DNA of 64,000 nucleotides, taken from the NCBI RefSeq assembly GCF_902726645.1, contig NZ_CACVAO010000001.1, forward strand, positions 930,001-994,000, given 5' to 3'. The notes below the pieces were generated by a model that saw only the letters and a program-made list of their open reading frames with translations, was not told the DNA's origin and made no database searches. A program made the position numbers and the translations under genes. Origin of the DNA: Halobacillus ihumii. GTDB taxonomy: Bacteria; Bacillota; Bacilli; Bacillales; Halobacillaceae. Shown piece by piece: positions 54,496 to 63,131 of the stretch. Position 1 is the stretch's first letter, and every line of letters starts with the position of its first letter.

Positions 54496-55896
54496 TCATT
54501 TAAGATTTAAATATCGTCGTGCATTGTAATAGGAAATATCCTCTATATAACTACCGAGTAAGTCCATATCTGCCGGCACAATCCCTTTCTCAACCCATTT
54601 ACCGAACAAATTGGCAAGAATTCTTCTAAAGTACTCGTGGCGGGAAAAAGATAGAAAAGATCTTGAATCCGTCAGCATACCAACGAAGTGTTTGATCAGT
54701 CCGACATTAGCTAGAATTTCCATTTGGTTTTCCATTCCATTAATATGATCGTTATACCACCAGGCCGTGCCGAATTGAATTTTTCCTGGCACACTGCCAT
54801 CCTGGAAGTTTCCAGCCATCGTAGCCAAAATATAATTGTCGCGAGGATTGAGACAATAGAGAACTGTTTTTGGTAAAATATCGCTTACTTCCAGTGAATC
54901 AAGGAAATTTGATAAGGGCTGTGCTAATAGACGATCTCCCATTGAATCAAATCCACTATCTGTACCTGCCTGACGCAGCATCTTTGTGTTGTTATTCCGC
55001 AGTGCTCCTAAATGAAACTGCATAACCCAGTTTTTTTCCTTATATTGACTGGCGAGGAACTGCAGTGTATACGTTTTATATTGTTCCACTTCATCAGGTG
55101 TTAGAGAGTGTCCATTAATTTTTTTTGCATAAATACCCTGAGCATCCTCCTCCGAAGCCTCTTTGAAAAACATTACTTCTATCGAGTGGTCTGAAGCACG
55201 GCATCCCCGCTCTTCGAAGTAATCGACTCTGTTTGATAGGGCTGATAAGAACGATGCATAGTCACTAATATCAATTCCAGAAGCCTCCCGCAATTTCTTG
55301 ACCCAATCGCCGAAAGTAACAGCCTCTATATCTAATGCTTTGTCAGGTCTGAACGAAGGCGCCACTTCCACTGAGAATTTTTCCTGTTTTAGACTTGTAT
55401 GATGCGCTAAATCATCTGTAGGATCATCCGTTGTGCCTACAAATTCCACTTTACTATTTTGCAATAAATTTCTAGTCGACATAGAGTTATCTGCTAGTTT
55501 CTCATTAGTTGTATTCCATATTTCTTCGGCACTATCCTTGTTAAGCAGCTCCTTTATATTGAAAAAACGGAGCAGTTCCAAGTGTGTCCAATGATAAAGG
55601 GGATTGCCTAACGTATTCGGAACCGTCTCTGCCCATGCTTTGAATTTCTCTTTATCCGATGCAGAACCTGAAATGTATTTCTCATCAATCCCATTTGCTC
55701 TCATTAGCCTCCACTTATAATGATCACCAGCCAGCCATACATCACTGATCGATGGAAATTGTTTATCCTCTGCAATTTCTGATGGTGGCAGATGGTTATG
55801 ATAGTCTATAATGGGTAGATCCTTCGCATAATCGTGATAAAGTTCTTGAGCATATTTATTTTCCAGGAGAAAGTCGTCGTGTATAAATGTTTTCAC
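54496..55896 (-). CDS. uxaC: Glucuronate isomerase
   Basis: The 466-residue enzyme turns glucuronate to fructuronate (and galacturonate to tagaturonate). Family marks are DYHNHLPPSEIAEDKQF (metal His pair), GTTDDPTDDLAHH, VMQFHLGALRNNNTKML, and LTDSRSFLSFSRHEYFRRIL. It begins with GTG behind GGAAGGGATGAGG and is the first gene of the five-gene operon uxaC-uxuA-uxuB-kdgA-kdgK. The ROK operator and a cre-like box precede it. Confidence 0.95.
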   Translation of the reverse strand: MKTFIHDDFLLENKYAQELYHDYAKDLPIIDYHNHLPPSEIAEDKQFPSISDVWLAGDHYKWRLMRANGIDEKYISGSASDKEKFKAWAETVPNTLGNPLYHWTHLELLRFFNIKELLNKDSAEEIWNTTNEKLADNSMSTRNLLQNSKVEFVGTTDDPTDDLAHHTSLKQEKFSVEVAPSFRPDKALDIEAVTFGDWVKKLREASGIDISDYASFLSALSNRVDYFEERGCRASDHSIEVMFFKEASEEDAQGIYAKKINGHSLTPDEVEQYKTYTLQFLASQYKEKNWVMQFHLGALRNNNTKMLRQAGTDSGFDSMGDRLLAQPLSNFLDSLEVSDILPKTVLYCLNPRDNYILATMAGNFQDGSVPGKIQFGTAWWYNDHINGMENQMEILANVGLIKHFVGMLTDSRSFLSFSRHEYFRRILANLFGKWVEKGIVPADMDLLGSYIEDISYYNARRYLNLK

Positions 55897-55937
55897 TGTA
55901 CCTCATCCCTTCCTTTTCGAAATCATTTAAATAATTT

Positions 55938-55956
55938 GTTTGTTTAATAAACAAAC
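55938..55956. promoter_or_regulatory. ROK-regulator operator 2
   Basis: GTTTGTTTAATAAACAAAC is a perfect 19-bp palindrome 42 bases before uxaC. It matches the operator at 49493-49509 in both half-sites, which links the two operons into one regulon. Confidence 0.8.
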
Positions 55957-55974
55957 CTTTAATCTAATAATACG

Positions 55975-55988
55975 TGTAAGCGGTTTTA
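55975..55988. promoter_or_regulatory. cre-like box upstream of uxaC
   Basis: TGTAAGCGGTTTTA fits most of the CcpA consensus and lies about 20 bases from the ROK operator, mirroring the spacing at 49493-49543. Confidence 0.5.
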
Positions 55989-56176
55989 ATTTCAAGCCTT
56001 TTCAAATATAGCATTTAGCAGGATTCACTAGAACTCCAACCAAACAAAACCTTCACATTCATACATTGGGTTTCGTTGAATAAATATTTTGTAAGGGAGC
56101 ATTCATCTTAAAATAAGAGAATCGTAAAAACTGGACAAGTTCTCATTTTTTAAAAATTTATCCATGGAGTGATTCA

Positions 56177-57511
56177 ATGCTGCGATCGATGACTTTATTT
56201 TTTAATCGTATAGTCCAACGTTATCTGCCAGACGCATTTTTATTCGCTATAATCTTAACCCTAGTTGTTTTTGTTTTAGGAATAGGATTTACCGGAAGTT
56301 CACCTGCCGAAATGGTAAAATACTGGGGCGATGGGTTCTGGGATCTTCTCGCTTTTGCCATGCAGATGTCCTTGATTGTCGTGACAGGATATATCCTGGC
56401 TAACAGTCCGATGATTAAAGCCTTTCTAACAAGAATTAGCAAATTCGCGACGACACCTGGACAAGCTATCCTGTTAGTTACCTTCACTTCAGCTGTCGCT
56501 TGCTTAATAAATTATGGGTTTGGCTTAGTCGTCGGGGCATTGCTGGCCATTCATGTGGCTAAGCGTGTACCCTCTGTTGACTACCGACTCTTAATGGCCA
56601 GTGCCTACAGCGGCTTTTTACTTTGGCATGGAGGATTGTCTGGCTCCATTCCTCTCACGATCGCAACGGAAGGTCATTTCATGGAAGACTCCATGGGAAT
56701 TATTCCTATAACGGAAACACTTTTCAGCGGCACTAACTTATTCATTGTGCTCATTTTACTCATTACCCTTCCTCTCTTGAACCGCCTATTGATGAATTCT
56801 ACAAAAGATTTAGCTCAAAACAATTCTGATTTCATAAATACAGAAACTTATACACAGAATTCGGAATCTGCGGATATGCCGGAGAACCTAACACCTGCCG
56901 AGCGATTAGAAAATAGTAAACTTATTTCCCTTGTAGTCGGGTTGCTAGGTCTTTCCTTTGTTGTTTATCATTTTGCCAAAAACGGACTGGACTTAAATAT
57001 AAACATCGTCAACTTCATCTTCTTATTCCTCGGCATTATTTTTCATCAAACCCCAAGGCGATTCCTTGATAGTGTGTCTGATGCTGTAAAAAATGCAGGA
57101 GGAATCATCATTCAATTTCCTTTCTACGCTGGGATCATGGGCATGATGGTTGCTTCCGGGCTATCTGAACAGATGTCTTTATGGTTTGTTAGTATCTCAA
57201 ACGACTTTACATTCCCGCTCCTTACGTTTATTAGTGCCGGAATCGTTAACTTCTTCGTGCCTTCCGGAGGAGGACAATGGGCGGTTCAGGCTCCTATCAT
57301 GGTTCCCGCAGCCCTAGAACTTGGCGCAGATACAGCCAAAACAGCTATGGCCGTGGCCTGGGGAGACGCGTGGACGAATATGATTCAGCCTTTTTGGGCG
57401 TTACCGCTTCTGGCGATTGCTGGATTGAAAGTTAAAGATATTATGGGTTTTTGTCTAGTCATTCTATTATGGAGTTTTATTCCTATATCTATTGGATTAT
57501 TATTCATGTAA
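56177..57511 (+). CDS. AtoE-like short-chain fatty acid transporter
   Basis: The 444-residue protein has about 12 membrane spans and the pattern of the short-chain fatty acid carrier family (AtoE): an N-terminal FFNRIVQRYLPDAFLFAIIL, INYGFGLVVGALLA, SGFLLWHGGLSGSIPLTIAT and FFVPSGGGQWAVQAPIM. The family imports acetoacetate, butyrate and similar acids. GGAGTGA precedes the ATG. It is divergent from uxaC and convergent with the PTS-like gene. No catabolic gene for fatty acids is near, so its role in this island is unclear. Confidence 0.87.
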   Translation: MLRSMTLFFNRIVQRYLPDAFLFAIILTLVVFVLGIGFTGSSPAEMVKYWGDGFWDLLAFAMQMSLIVVTGYILANSPMIKAFLTRISKFATTPGQAILLVTFTSAVACLINYGFGLVVGALLAIHVAKRVPSVDYRLLMASAYSGFLLWHGGLSGSIPLTIATEGHFMEDSMGIIPITETLFSGTNLFIVLILLITLPLLNRLLMNSTKDLAQNNSDFINTETYTQNSESADMPENLTPAERLENSKLISLVVGLLGLSFVVYHFAKNGLDLNINIVNFIFLFLGIIFHQTPRRFLDSVSDAVKNAGGIIIQFPFYAGIMGMMVASGLSEQMSLWFVSISNDFTFPLLTFISAGIVNFFVPSGGGQWAVQAPIMVPAALELGADTAKTAMAVAWGDAWTNMIQPFWALPLLAIAGLKVKDIMGFCLVILLWSFIPISIGLLFM

Positions 57512-57513
57512 CC

Positions 57514-57551
57514 CTAAAGACTTCGTATCAATTTCGATTCGAAGTCTTTAG
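57514..57551. terminator. Terminator of the AtoE-like gene
   Basis: CTAAAGACTTCG (57514-57525) pairs perfectly with CGAAGTCTTTAG (57540-57551). Confidence 0.82.
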
Positions 57552-57626
57552 ATTCATTTAACTTTTATTCCTGGTAGTGAATCGCGTAACAGGGTGTAAC
57601 AAGTACATAAAAGCTATTTATCATAC

Positions 57627-59234
57627 TTAAACAGTTAATTTCAACAAATCTTCCTTTAATTTAACCTGAGAATTTTTAGTAGCATTGATGTTGAGATACT
57701 CTTCCTTATTTGTAATAACAACAGGTGTCGTTGCTTGGTAACCAGATGCTTTAATTTTATCTTTGTCGAATTCAAGAAGCAGCTGACCTTGTGTTACTTT
57801 GTCGCCTTGCTTAACCTGTGGCGTGAAATATTTTCCGTTCAGTTTCACAGTATCGACGCCGATATAAATAAGCACTTCCGCTCCATCATCAGAGGTCACA
57901 CCAATTGCATGTGCCGTTGGGAATTGAGTTGTGATTACACCATTAACAGGTGAAAACACCTTACCATCTTCGGGCTCAATGGCAATTCCATTCCCTACTG
58001 TTCCACTCGAAAAAAGTGGTTCGGTTATTTTTGTTAACGATGTTACTTTGCCTTGAAGCGGGCTCATTATTGTTTCGGCTTTTACTCCAGAAATAATATG
58101 CTTGTAATCATTATCTTCCTTTTTGTTTTTTCCCTCATATCCAAATAGATAGGTTAGAATGAAACCTAAAGCAAACGCAACTCCAATTCCGAGTAGAAAT
58201 TTTAATATTGGTGAAAATGCTGGAATTGATAGAACACTCGGAAGTACGAAATCATTCATTGCAGTACCTAAACTTCCATTTATGGCACCCCCTACTGCTC
58301 CTGCGAAAGCCACATAAATCATTGTCCGTCTATATCGTACGATAATTCCGTAATTGATGGCCTCGGTGGTTCCCGCCAAAGCCCCAGGTACAACCCCACT
58401 TGCAGCCAGAGCCTTCAACTCTTTGTCTTTCGTTTTTAATATAACAGCAATTCCTATGCCAACTTGTGCAAATGGGGCTGCTGCAGCCATAGCAATAATT
58501 GGGTCAGGACCTGTTGCTAAATTGGCAATAGCGAGTGGAATGACAGTCCAATGCAAACCCATGATTGTCAGAAATGTCCAAGCACTGCCCATAACAGCTC
58601 CTGCTAGAAGACCACTTCTTTCACTTAAGAAATTAATAACCATTCCGAGGCCTTCACCAAGCACAGTTCCTATAGGACCGAACACAAGCATTGTTAAGGG
58701 CACAAGGATAAGTAATGAAATCATTGGGTTAATAAACATTTGAATATCTTTATATATTACTTTTTTCAACAGTTTATCTAAACCAGCATAAACGAACATT
58801 GCTATAAAAATTGGAAAAACAGTGGAAGAATAGTCCGCTAACAGAACAGGAAATCCCAAAAAGTCAATTGTCTTTACTCCATCTTCTACCAGATGTACAA
58901 GTTCCGGTGCTAGTAGCGATGCCCCAATAACCCCTCCAACATAGCCGTTGGCACCAAGCTTAAGGGCTATTGAAACCCCTAAAAATACGGGAAGGAAATG
59001 AAAAACGGTATCACCAGCAATGGATAAAATAACATAGGTACCGCTTTCAGAAGACATCCAACCTAACGAGGTTAAAATCGATAACAATGCTTTAAGCAAG
59101 CCCGCACCAGCAAGCACCCCGATAATCGGGGTGAAACTGCCCGAAATGACATCTAAAACTTTAGATAGTGTTGAATCTTTTTCTTCCTTTGGTAAATCGG
59201 TTTTGTCGTTATACCCTTGTTTCTGATTACTCAA
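57627..59234 (-). CDS. PTS-type EIIC-EIIA permease without EIIB and with altered EIIA active site
   Basis: The 535-residue protein has a glucoside-type EIIC domain (about 25-370, beginning SKVLDVISGSFTPIIGVLAGAG) and then, after a short linker, an EIIA domain of the glucose type (about 385-530, MSPLQGKVTSL, TVGNGIAIEPEDG). Usual relatives (BCA or CBA order, over 600 residues) carry an EIIB domain with a phosphorylated Cys. None is present at the N-terminus or in the linker. In EIIA, His442 (PTAHAIG) corresponds to E. coli His75, but the phosphorylated His90 is Tyr457 (VLIYIGVDTV). It thus seems unable to pass phosphate. A TTG with GAGGTG upstream is the likely start; the frame opens at a GTG nine bases earlier. 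The nearby second beta-glucuronidase and AraC genes suggest a glucuronide substrate. Confidence 0.88.
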   Translation of the reverse strand: MSNQKQGYNDKTDLPKEEKDSTLSKVLDVISGSFTPIIGVLAGAGLLKALLSILTSLGWMSSESGTYVILSIAGDTVFHFLPVFLGVSIALKLGANGYVGGVIGASLLAPELVHLVEDGVKTIDFLGFPVLLADYSSTVFPIFIAMFVYAGLDKLLKKVIYKDIQMFINPMISLLILVPLTMLVFGPIGTVLGEGLGMVINFLSERSGLLAGAVMGSAWTFLTIMGLHWTVIPLAIANLATGPDPIIAMAAAAPFAQVGIGIAVILKTKDKELKALAASGVVPGALAGTTEAINYGIIVRYRRTMIYVAFAGAVGGAINGSLGTAMNDFVLPSVLSIPAFSPILKFLLGIGVAFALGFILTYLFGYEGKNKKEDNDYKHIISGVKAETIMSPLQGKVTSLTKITEPLFSSGTVGNGIAIEPEDGKVFSPVNGVITTQFPTAHAIGVTSDDGAEVLIYIGVDTVKLNGKYFTPQVKQGDKVTQGQLLLEFDKDKIKASGYQATTPVVITNKEEYLNINATKNSQVKLKEDLLKLTV

Positions 59235-59397
59235 GTTGACCACCTCTAGCTTATAGTTTCTTCAAAAAATGCAAGAGGGAGTTTTGTAGCTTTTCTCCCA
59301 ACATGCTTATCCCATTTAAGTTCCAAGTTATAATCCAATAATCTGTACAATTGAGCTGGTAATGTTGTCGGGTTTTTGTATCGTCTATCTAATTTGT

Positions 59398-59489
59398 TTT
59401 AAACGCTTTCATTTTTGAGTTAAACCCTGTTAGTTTTTGGGTAATAGAGCAAGAGTTTTTAGTGATATTTTAAAATGAAAGCGCTAATA
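59398..59489. promoter_or_regulatory. Two cre-like boxes between the PTS-like gene and the araC-type gene
   Basis: TGAAAGCGTTTAAA (minus strand, 59398-59411) and TGAAAGCGCTAATA (59476-59489) each fit the CcpA consensus except at one position. They lie in the divergent region of 59244-59609. No EIIB-like frame is seen there: a 45-codon minus-strand frame without a start codon ends at about 59257, but it does not resemble EIIB. Confidence 0.65.
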
Positions 59490-59609
59490 TGATACTATTA
59501 TAAGTAATTCAAAATAAAATTTTCAGGACTTTTTTAACAATATTCAGATAAAAATCACATTCAATGAACATCAAATTATCCCGAAACCAACTTTTCTTGG
59601 AGGATCAGA

Positions 59610-60824
59610 ATGGAACAATCAAAGGTCATTTCTACAGCTATGAAAATACAGCATGTTACAAATTTAAATGTATATGTACTAGATCAATATGGAGATCTCA
59701 GCTATCACCTTGAATCCATCTCAATCCCGGATTTTATGCCGGGCTCAGGGGAAGAAGCTATTTTGGACTTACACGAAAAAATGGTACAGGAAGATCAACT
59801 TTATTATTATTCGAATGAATGGAAATTACACTATATCGGATATTCTTTCATTGATAAAAAAGACTCATATTTCATAATCATCGGTCCATACTTTGAGCAG
59901 ACTCTTGATTTTTATAGACTGACACTGGAATATAAACTCAGCAGTAAACAAAGTGAAGAGCTAAGAATGATCAGTGATAAAATTTATATATTATCTGAGG
60001 AGGAAGCTAGCAGTATGGCGAGCGTACTTTGCCAGTTTAAATCGATGATGACCAATGAAGTGACACCAATCACAGTTGTTTCCGAGAAAACTACACGTCC
60101 TGAACAGATGAAGGTGCACCACTTCGACATGGATGAGGAAGCTGAACTGATAAATTTACGCTATATGATAGAGAAGGACTTTTTGCATGCAGTAGAACAA
60201 GGAGATAAAACAGCAGCACTAAAACTGATGAATTCTAACAATTTGAAGTTCCTGTTCTCTTTTTCAGAACGATTTCCCAATCAGCCAATGCGAAGGCTGA
60301 AAAACTTGGCGATTATATTAAATACATTGCTGCGAACGGCAGCAGGAAATAGCAGTGTGCCTGCCTTATTGATTCATCGTATTTCTGATAAATATGCATA
60401 TGAAATTGAAAATGCCGGTCAATTAGCTGCACTCTATCAATTGGAAGATTGCATGATAGAAGAATATTGCGATTTAGTCTTGTCAAACTCATTAAAAAAT
60501 TACTCAACTATGACACAGAAAGTTATTGAATACTTGTTAAGCTTTTATGATAAACAAATAGATAAGGAAGAACTAGCCTCACTTTGTAATGTCCACTCGG
60601 GTCATTTATCCCGAAAATTTAAACAGCAGACAAATATGACGATAACTGAATACCAAAAAATTTTGAGACTACAACAAGCAAAGCATCTATTAAAGACTGA
60701 AAACCTGCCAGTTGAAGAAGTAGCCTGGCTAGTGGGTTATGATGATCCTTCTTACTTTACAAGAGTTTTTAAAAAGGAAACAGGAAGCACCCCCACTCAA
60801 TTTATTGAGAGAGAGGTCCAATAA
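59610..60824 (+). CDS. AraC family transcriptional regulator (YesN-like, no receiver domain)
   Basis: The 404-residue protein ends in a standard AraC double helix-turn-helix (about 305-400, with ASLCNVHSGHLSRKFKQQT and VAWLVGYDDPSYFTRVFKKE). The first 290 residues contain no REC domain but a helical sensor region seen in YesN-type regulators of carbohydrate genes. It is divergent from the PTS-like gene and convergent with gusA2, so these are its likely targets. GGAGGA precedes the ATG. Confidence 0.87.
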   Translation: MEQSKVISTAMKIQHVTNLNVYVLDQYGDLSYHLESISIPDFMPGSGEEAILDLHEKMVQEDQLYYYSNEWKLHYIGYSFIDKKDSYFIIIGPYFEQTLDFYRLTLEYKLSSKQSEELRMISDKIYILSEEEASSMASVLCQFKSMMTNEVTPITVVSEKTTRPEQMKVHHFDMDEEAELINLRYMIEKDFLHAVEQGDKTAALKLMNSNNLKFLFSFSERFPNQPMRRLKNLAIILNTLLRTAAGNSSVPALLIHRISDKYAYEIENAGQLAALYQLEDCMIEEYCDLVLSNSLKNYSTMTQKVIEYLLSFYDKQIDKEELASLCNVHSGHLSRKFKQQTNMTITEYQKILRLQQAKHLLKTENLPVEEVAWLVGYDDPSYFTRVFKKETGSTPTQFIEREVQ

Positions 60825-60831
60825 GAAGAAA

Positions 60832-60859
60832 CTGGCCCCATTATGGAGCCAGCCTTTTT
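60832..60859. terminator. Shared terminator between araC-type gene and gusA2
   Basis: CTGGC(CCC) and (GG)AGCCAG close a short stem with a bulge, followed by CCTTTTT on the plus strand. It overlaps the gusA2 stop. Confidence 0.6.
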
Positions 60860-62663
60860 ATCCTTTATAACCAAAATCAGGAATCCCACTCCAACGTTTA
60901 CGGAGTTCATGTCCTGCTGCTTTAGGTTTACGGTCACGTGTGAAAATTCCTTTTTTGTTTCCTTGCACACGCATTGCACCTTGACTAGTCTCAAAGTCTG
61001 CAAAGTTCCAAACTTGTTCTCCGACAAAATGATCAAATTCATCAAAGACCTCATGATTTGCTCGAAAGAATTCAACTTGATATTCCTCTGTGAACATAAT
61101 CGAATCTATATCATGTAGACCAGCCACAGTATCAGCACCATACTCCGTCATCATAACAGGCTTGCCTGGGCAGCGTTTATTCCACTCTTTTAATTCTTGA
61201 CGAAGATGTACTTTTGCTGCTTCAAGATCACCACTGTCCACATACCATCCAAAGTATCGATTCAATGCTAGAACATCAACTAATTCTGCTACCTTATCGG
61301 TTTCTGGCGTGGCCATAATGAACAGTACAATGGTAACGGGTCGTTTTTGTGGATCCAGTTCCTTTGTTAAATCAATGAGCGGTTTGAAGTATTCAGCAGC
61401 TCCTTCTTCCTCCGTCGCAGCTTCGTTTGCAACGGACCACATCACAACACATGGATGGTTTTTATCACGATTGATAAGGTCCTCCATAACCTCCTTATGA
61501 TGTTCAAAAGTTTGAATTTCACTCCAAGTGTCACGCTTTTCACCTTTTCCTAAACCGGATGTTGCCATAAAGTTTAAATGAACACCAACCGCCGGTGCTT
61601 CATCGATAACAACTAGTCCTTCCCGGTCGGCAAGACGCATTAGTTCTTCAGAATATGGATAGTGCGCAGTACGGAAAGAGTTTGCCCCAATCCATTTCAA
61701 TATATTAAAGTCCATTACATTTGCCGCTTCATTACACCCTCTTCCGTTTATTGGTGTATCTTCGTGTTTTCCAAACCCTTTGAAATAAAATGGTTTGTTA
61801 TTAATGAGAAATTTCCCGTCCTGTACTTCGACTGTTCGAACGCCAAATGGCTCTTCATAAACATCAACGGTTTGGCCATCTTGTACTAACTCAACCCTCA
61901 GATAATAAAGATAAGCATTTAAGGGCTCCCAGAGGGTAACATTCGGGATCTTTATAGACGCTGAACTGCCTTCAGTTGAAGCGACAACTTGACCTTCTTC
62001 ATCTACAACGCTGACTTTTACAGTTGATGTTTTGCCTTGATAATCTACTTTATAATCAACTGAACCAGTTGTGCCGTTAAAATCCGTTACTACGGATATG
62101 TCCTCAACATATGTTGACGGGGTGGTATAAATTTTTACTGGACGATGTAAACCAGCATAATTAAAGAAGTCAAAGTTGGGGTTATTGCGAATTACTTTTC
62201 CCAAGCCTTCTTCTTCTGTTTCGCTGTAAAGCCCAACTGGAAGCGTAGATTCGTCTAAAATGTTATCAACTGCTACGGTGATTCTATTTTTCCCTTCCTT
62301 TAGGCTGCTATTTATTTCTGCTTCAAACGGCAGGAATCCGCCTTTGTGTTCTACAACTTTCTTTCCATTTACGTGTACTTTTGCTTTATGAGTTGCTGAA
62401 CCAAAACGCAAAACAATGCGTTGATCTTTTAAATAGGCAGGCAAGGTAAATTCACGCTCATACCATACATAGCCGATATGGTTCCTTATTTCTTTTGCAA
62501 CGCCAATATCATTATAGGAAGAAGGTACTGCCATTGGTGTTGTATCTGGAATTCTTGATTCATACCACTTTTCCTCCAGACCTCTTCCTTCGTCTAATTT
62601 AAAATTCCATATTCCATTCAAATCAATAACTCCGCGAGTTTCTGAATTAATCGGATATAACAT
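60858..62663 (-). CDS. uidA: Beta-glucuronidase, GH2 family (copy 2)
   Basis: The 601-residue enzyme is a paralogue of the gene at 45920-47746, with long identical stretches such as [13 protein letters not shown] N-terminus, [20 protein letters not shown] and the barrel motifs. The acid/base Glu is about 414 in [12 protein letters not shown] and the nucleophile is in [12 protein letters not shown]. The frame opens at a GTG at 62678, but alignment with copy 1 places the start at the ATG at 62663. It is monocistronic with a cre-like palindrome 28 bases upstream. It may differ from copy 1 in aglycone preference; that is inference. Confidence 0.92.
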   Translation of the reverse strand: MLYPINSETRGVIDLNGIWNFKLDEGRGLEEKWYESRIPDTTPMAVPSSYNDIGVAKEIRNHIGYVWYEREFTLPAYLKDQRIVLRFGSATHKAKVHVNGKKVVEHKGGFLPFEAEINSSLKEGKNRITVAVDNILDESTLPVGLYSETEEEGLGKVIRNNPNFDFFNYAGLHRPVKIYTTPSTYVEDISVVTDFNGTTGSVDYKVDYQGKTSTVKVSVVDEEGQVVASTEGSSASIKIPNVTLWEPLNAYLYYLRVELVQDGQTVDVYEEPFGVRTVEVQDGKFLINNKPFYFKGFGKHEDTPINGRGCNEAANVMDFNILKWIGANSFRTAHYPYSEELMRLADREGLVVIDEAPAVGVHLNFMATSGLGKGEKRDTWSEIQTFEHHKEVMEDLINRDKNHPCVVMWSVANEAATEEEGAAEYFKPLIDLTKELDPQKRPVTIVLFIMATPETDKVAELVDVLALNRYFGWYVDSGDLEAAKVHLRQELKEWNKRCPGKPVMMTEYGADTVAGLHDIDSIMFTEEYQVEFFRANHEVFDEFDHFVGEQVWNFADFETSQGAMRVQGNKKGIFTRDRKPKAAGHELRKRWSGIPDFGYKG

Positions 62664-62690
62664 ATTAGCTAATCGCACTCCTTTTCAAAA

Positions 62691-62704
62691 TGTAAGTGTT
62701 TACA
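62691..62704. promoter_or_regulatory. cre-like palindrome before gusA2
   Basis: TGTAAGTGTTTACA fits the CcpA consensus except for T in place of the central C. It lies 28 bases before the gusA2 ATG, a position suited to repression. Confidence 0.55.
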
Positions 62705-62843
62705 CCCCAATTATTAGCATAGTGATTTTAATCACAGCAGGACTATTATTGCAAAATCAGGACTATAATGATCATCAAGAAAAATGAGTACTCGTGTAGC
62801 GTAGACGAATGACTCCTCACGTTAAAAATCCATTCGACACCAC

Positions 62844-63005
62844 TTACTTTATTTCCCGGGAAATTATCATTCTGATACTACCTTTTTCTTTTGTTTGACG
62901 GCATTCGATACCAATCTGTTTTCTAAACGCCTTCAAACCTTCCCAGCCCCTCATGTCAGAATTTATTACTGTAATTAACCTACCCTTCTTTATTAAATGG
63001 TACAT
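62844..63005 (-). pseudogene. Short coding-like frame, possible gene remnant
   Basis: A 53-codon frame starts with ATG and contains ordinary protein-like sequence (GRLITVINSDMRGWEGLKAF, then GSIRMIISREIK before TAA). It has no ribosome site upstream of the ATG, so it looks like the 3' end of a lost gene rather than an active one. The rest of 62705-63131 has no gene that I can support. Confidence 0.3.
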
Positions 63006-63131
63006 ATAACTTTATAAGTCCATTGATGCAAGAACGAATCCAGAGAGGAAATACACCCTTTTCCCGCGAGGTGCATAGTCTAGAGTGTAGAACGCCGGTA
63101 TGTATGAGGCGAAGCGAGGAGGCTCTGTACC

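Noticed and set aside
59244..59609. A separate EIIB gene or remnant beside the PTS-like permease
   Set aside because: The 45-codon minus-strand frame ending near 59257 has no start codon and lacks the EIIB Cys motif; nothing else in the gap fits.
63020..63131. A riboswitch in the leader of the last permease gene
   Set aside because: Only a short hairpin and scattered purine-rich stretches are visible; no known aptamer pattern could be matched.
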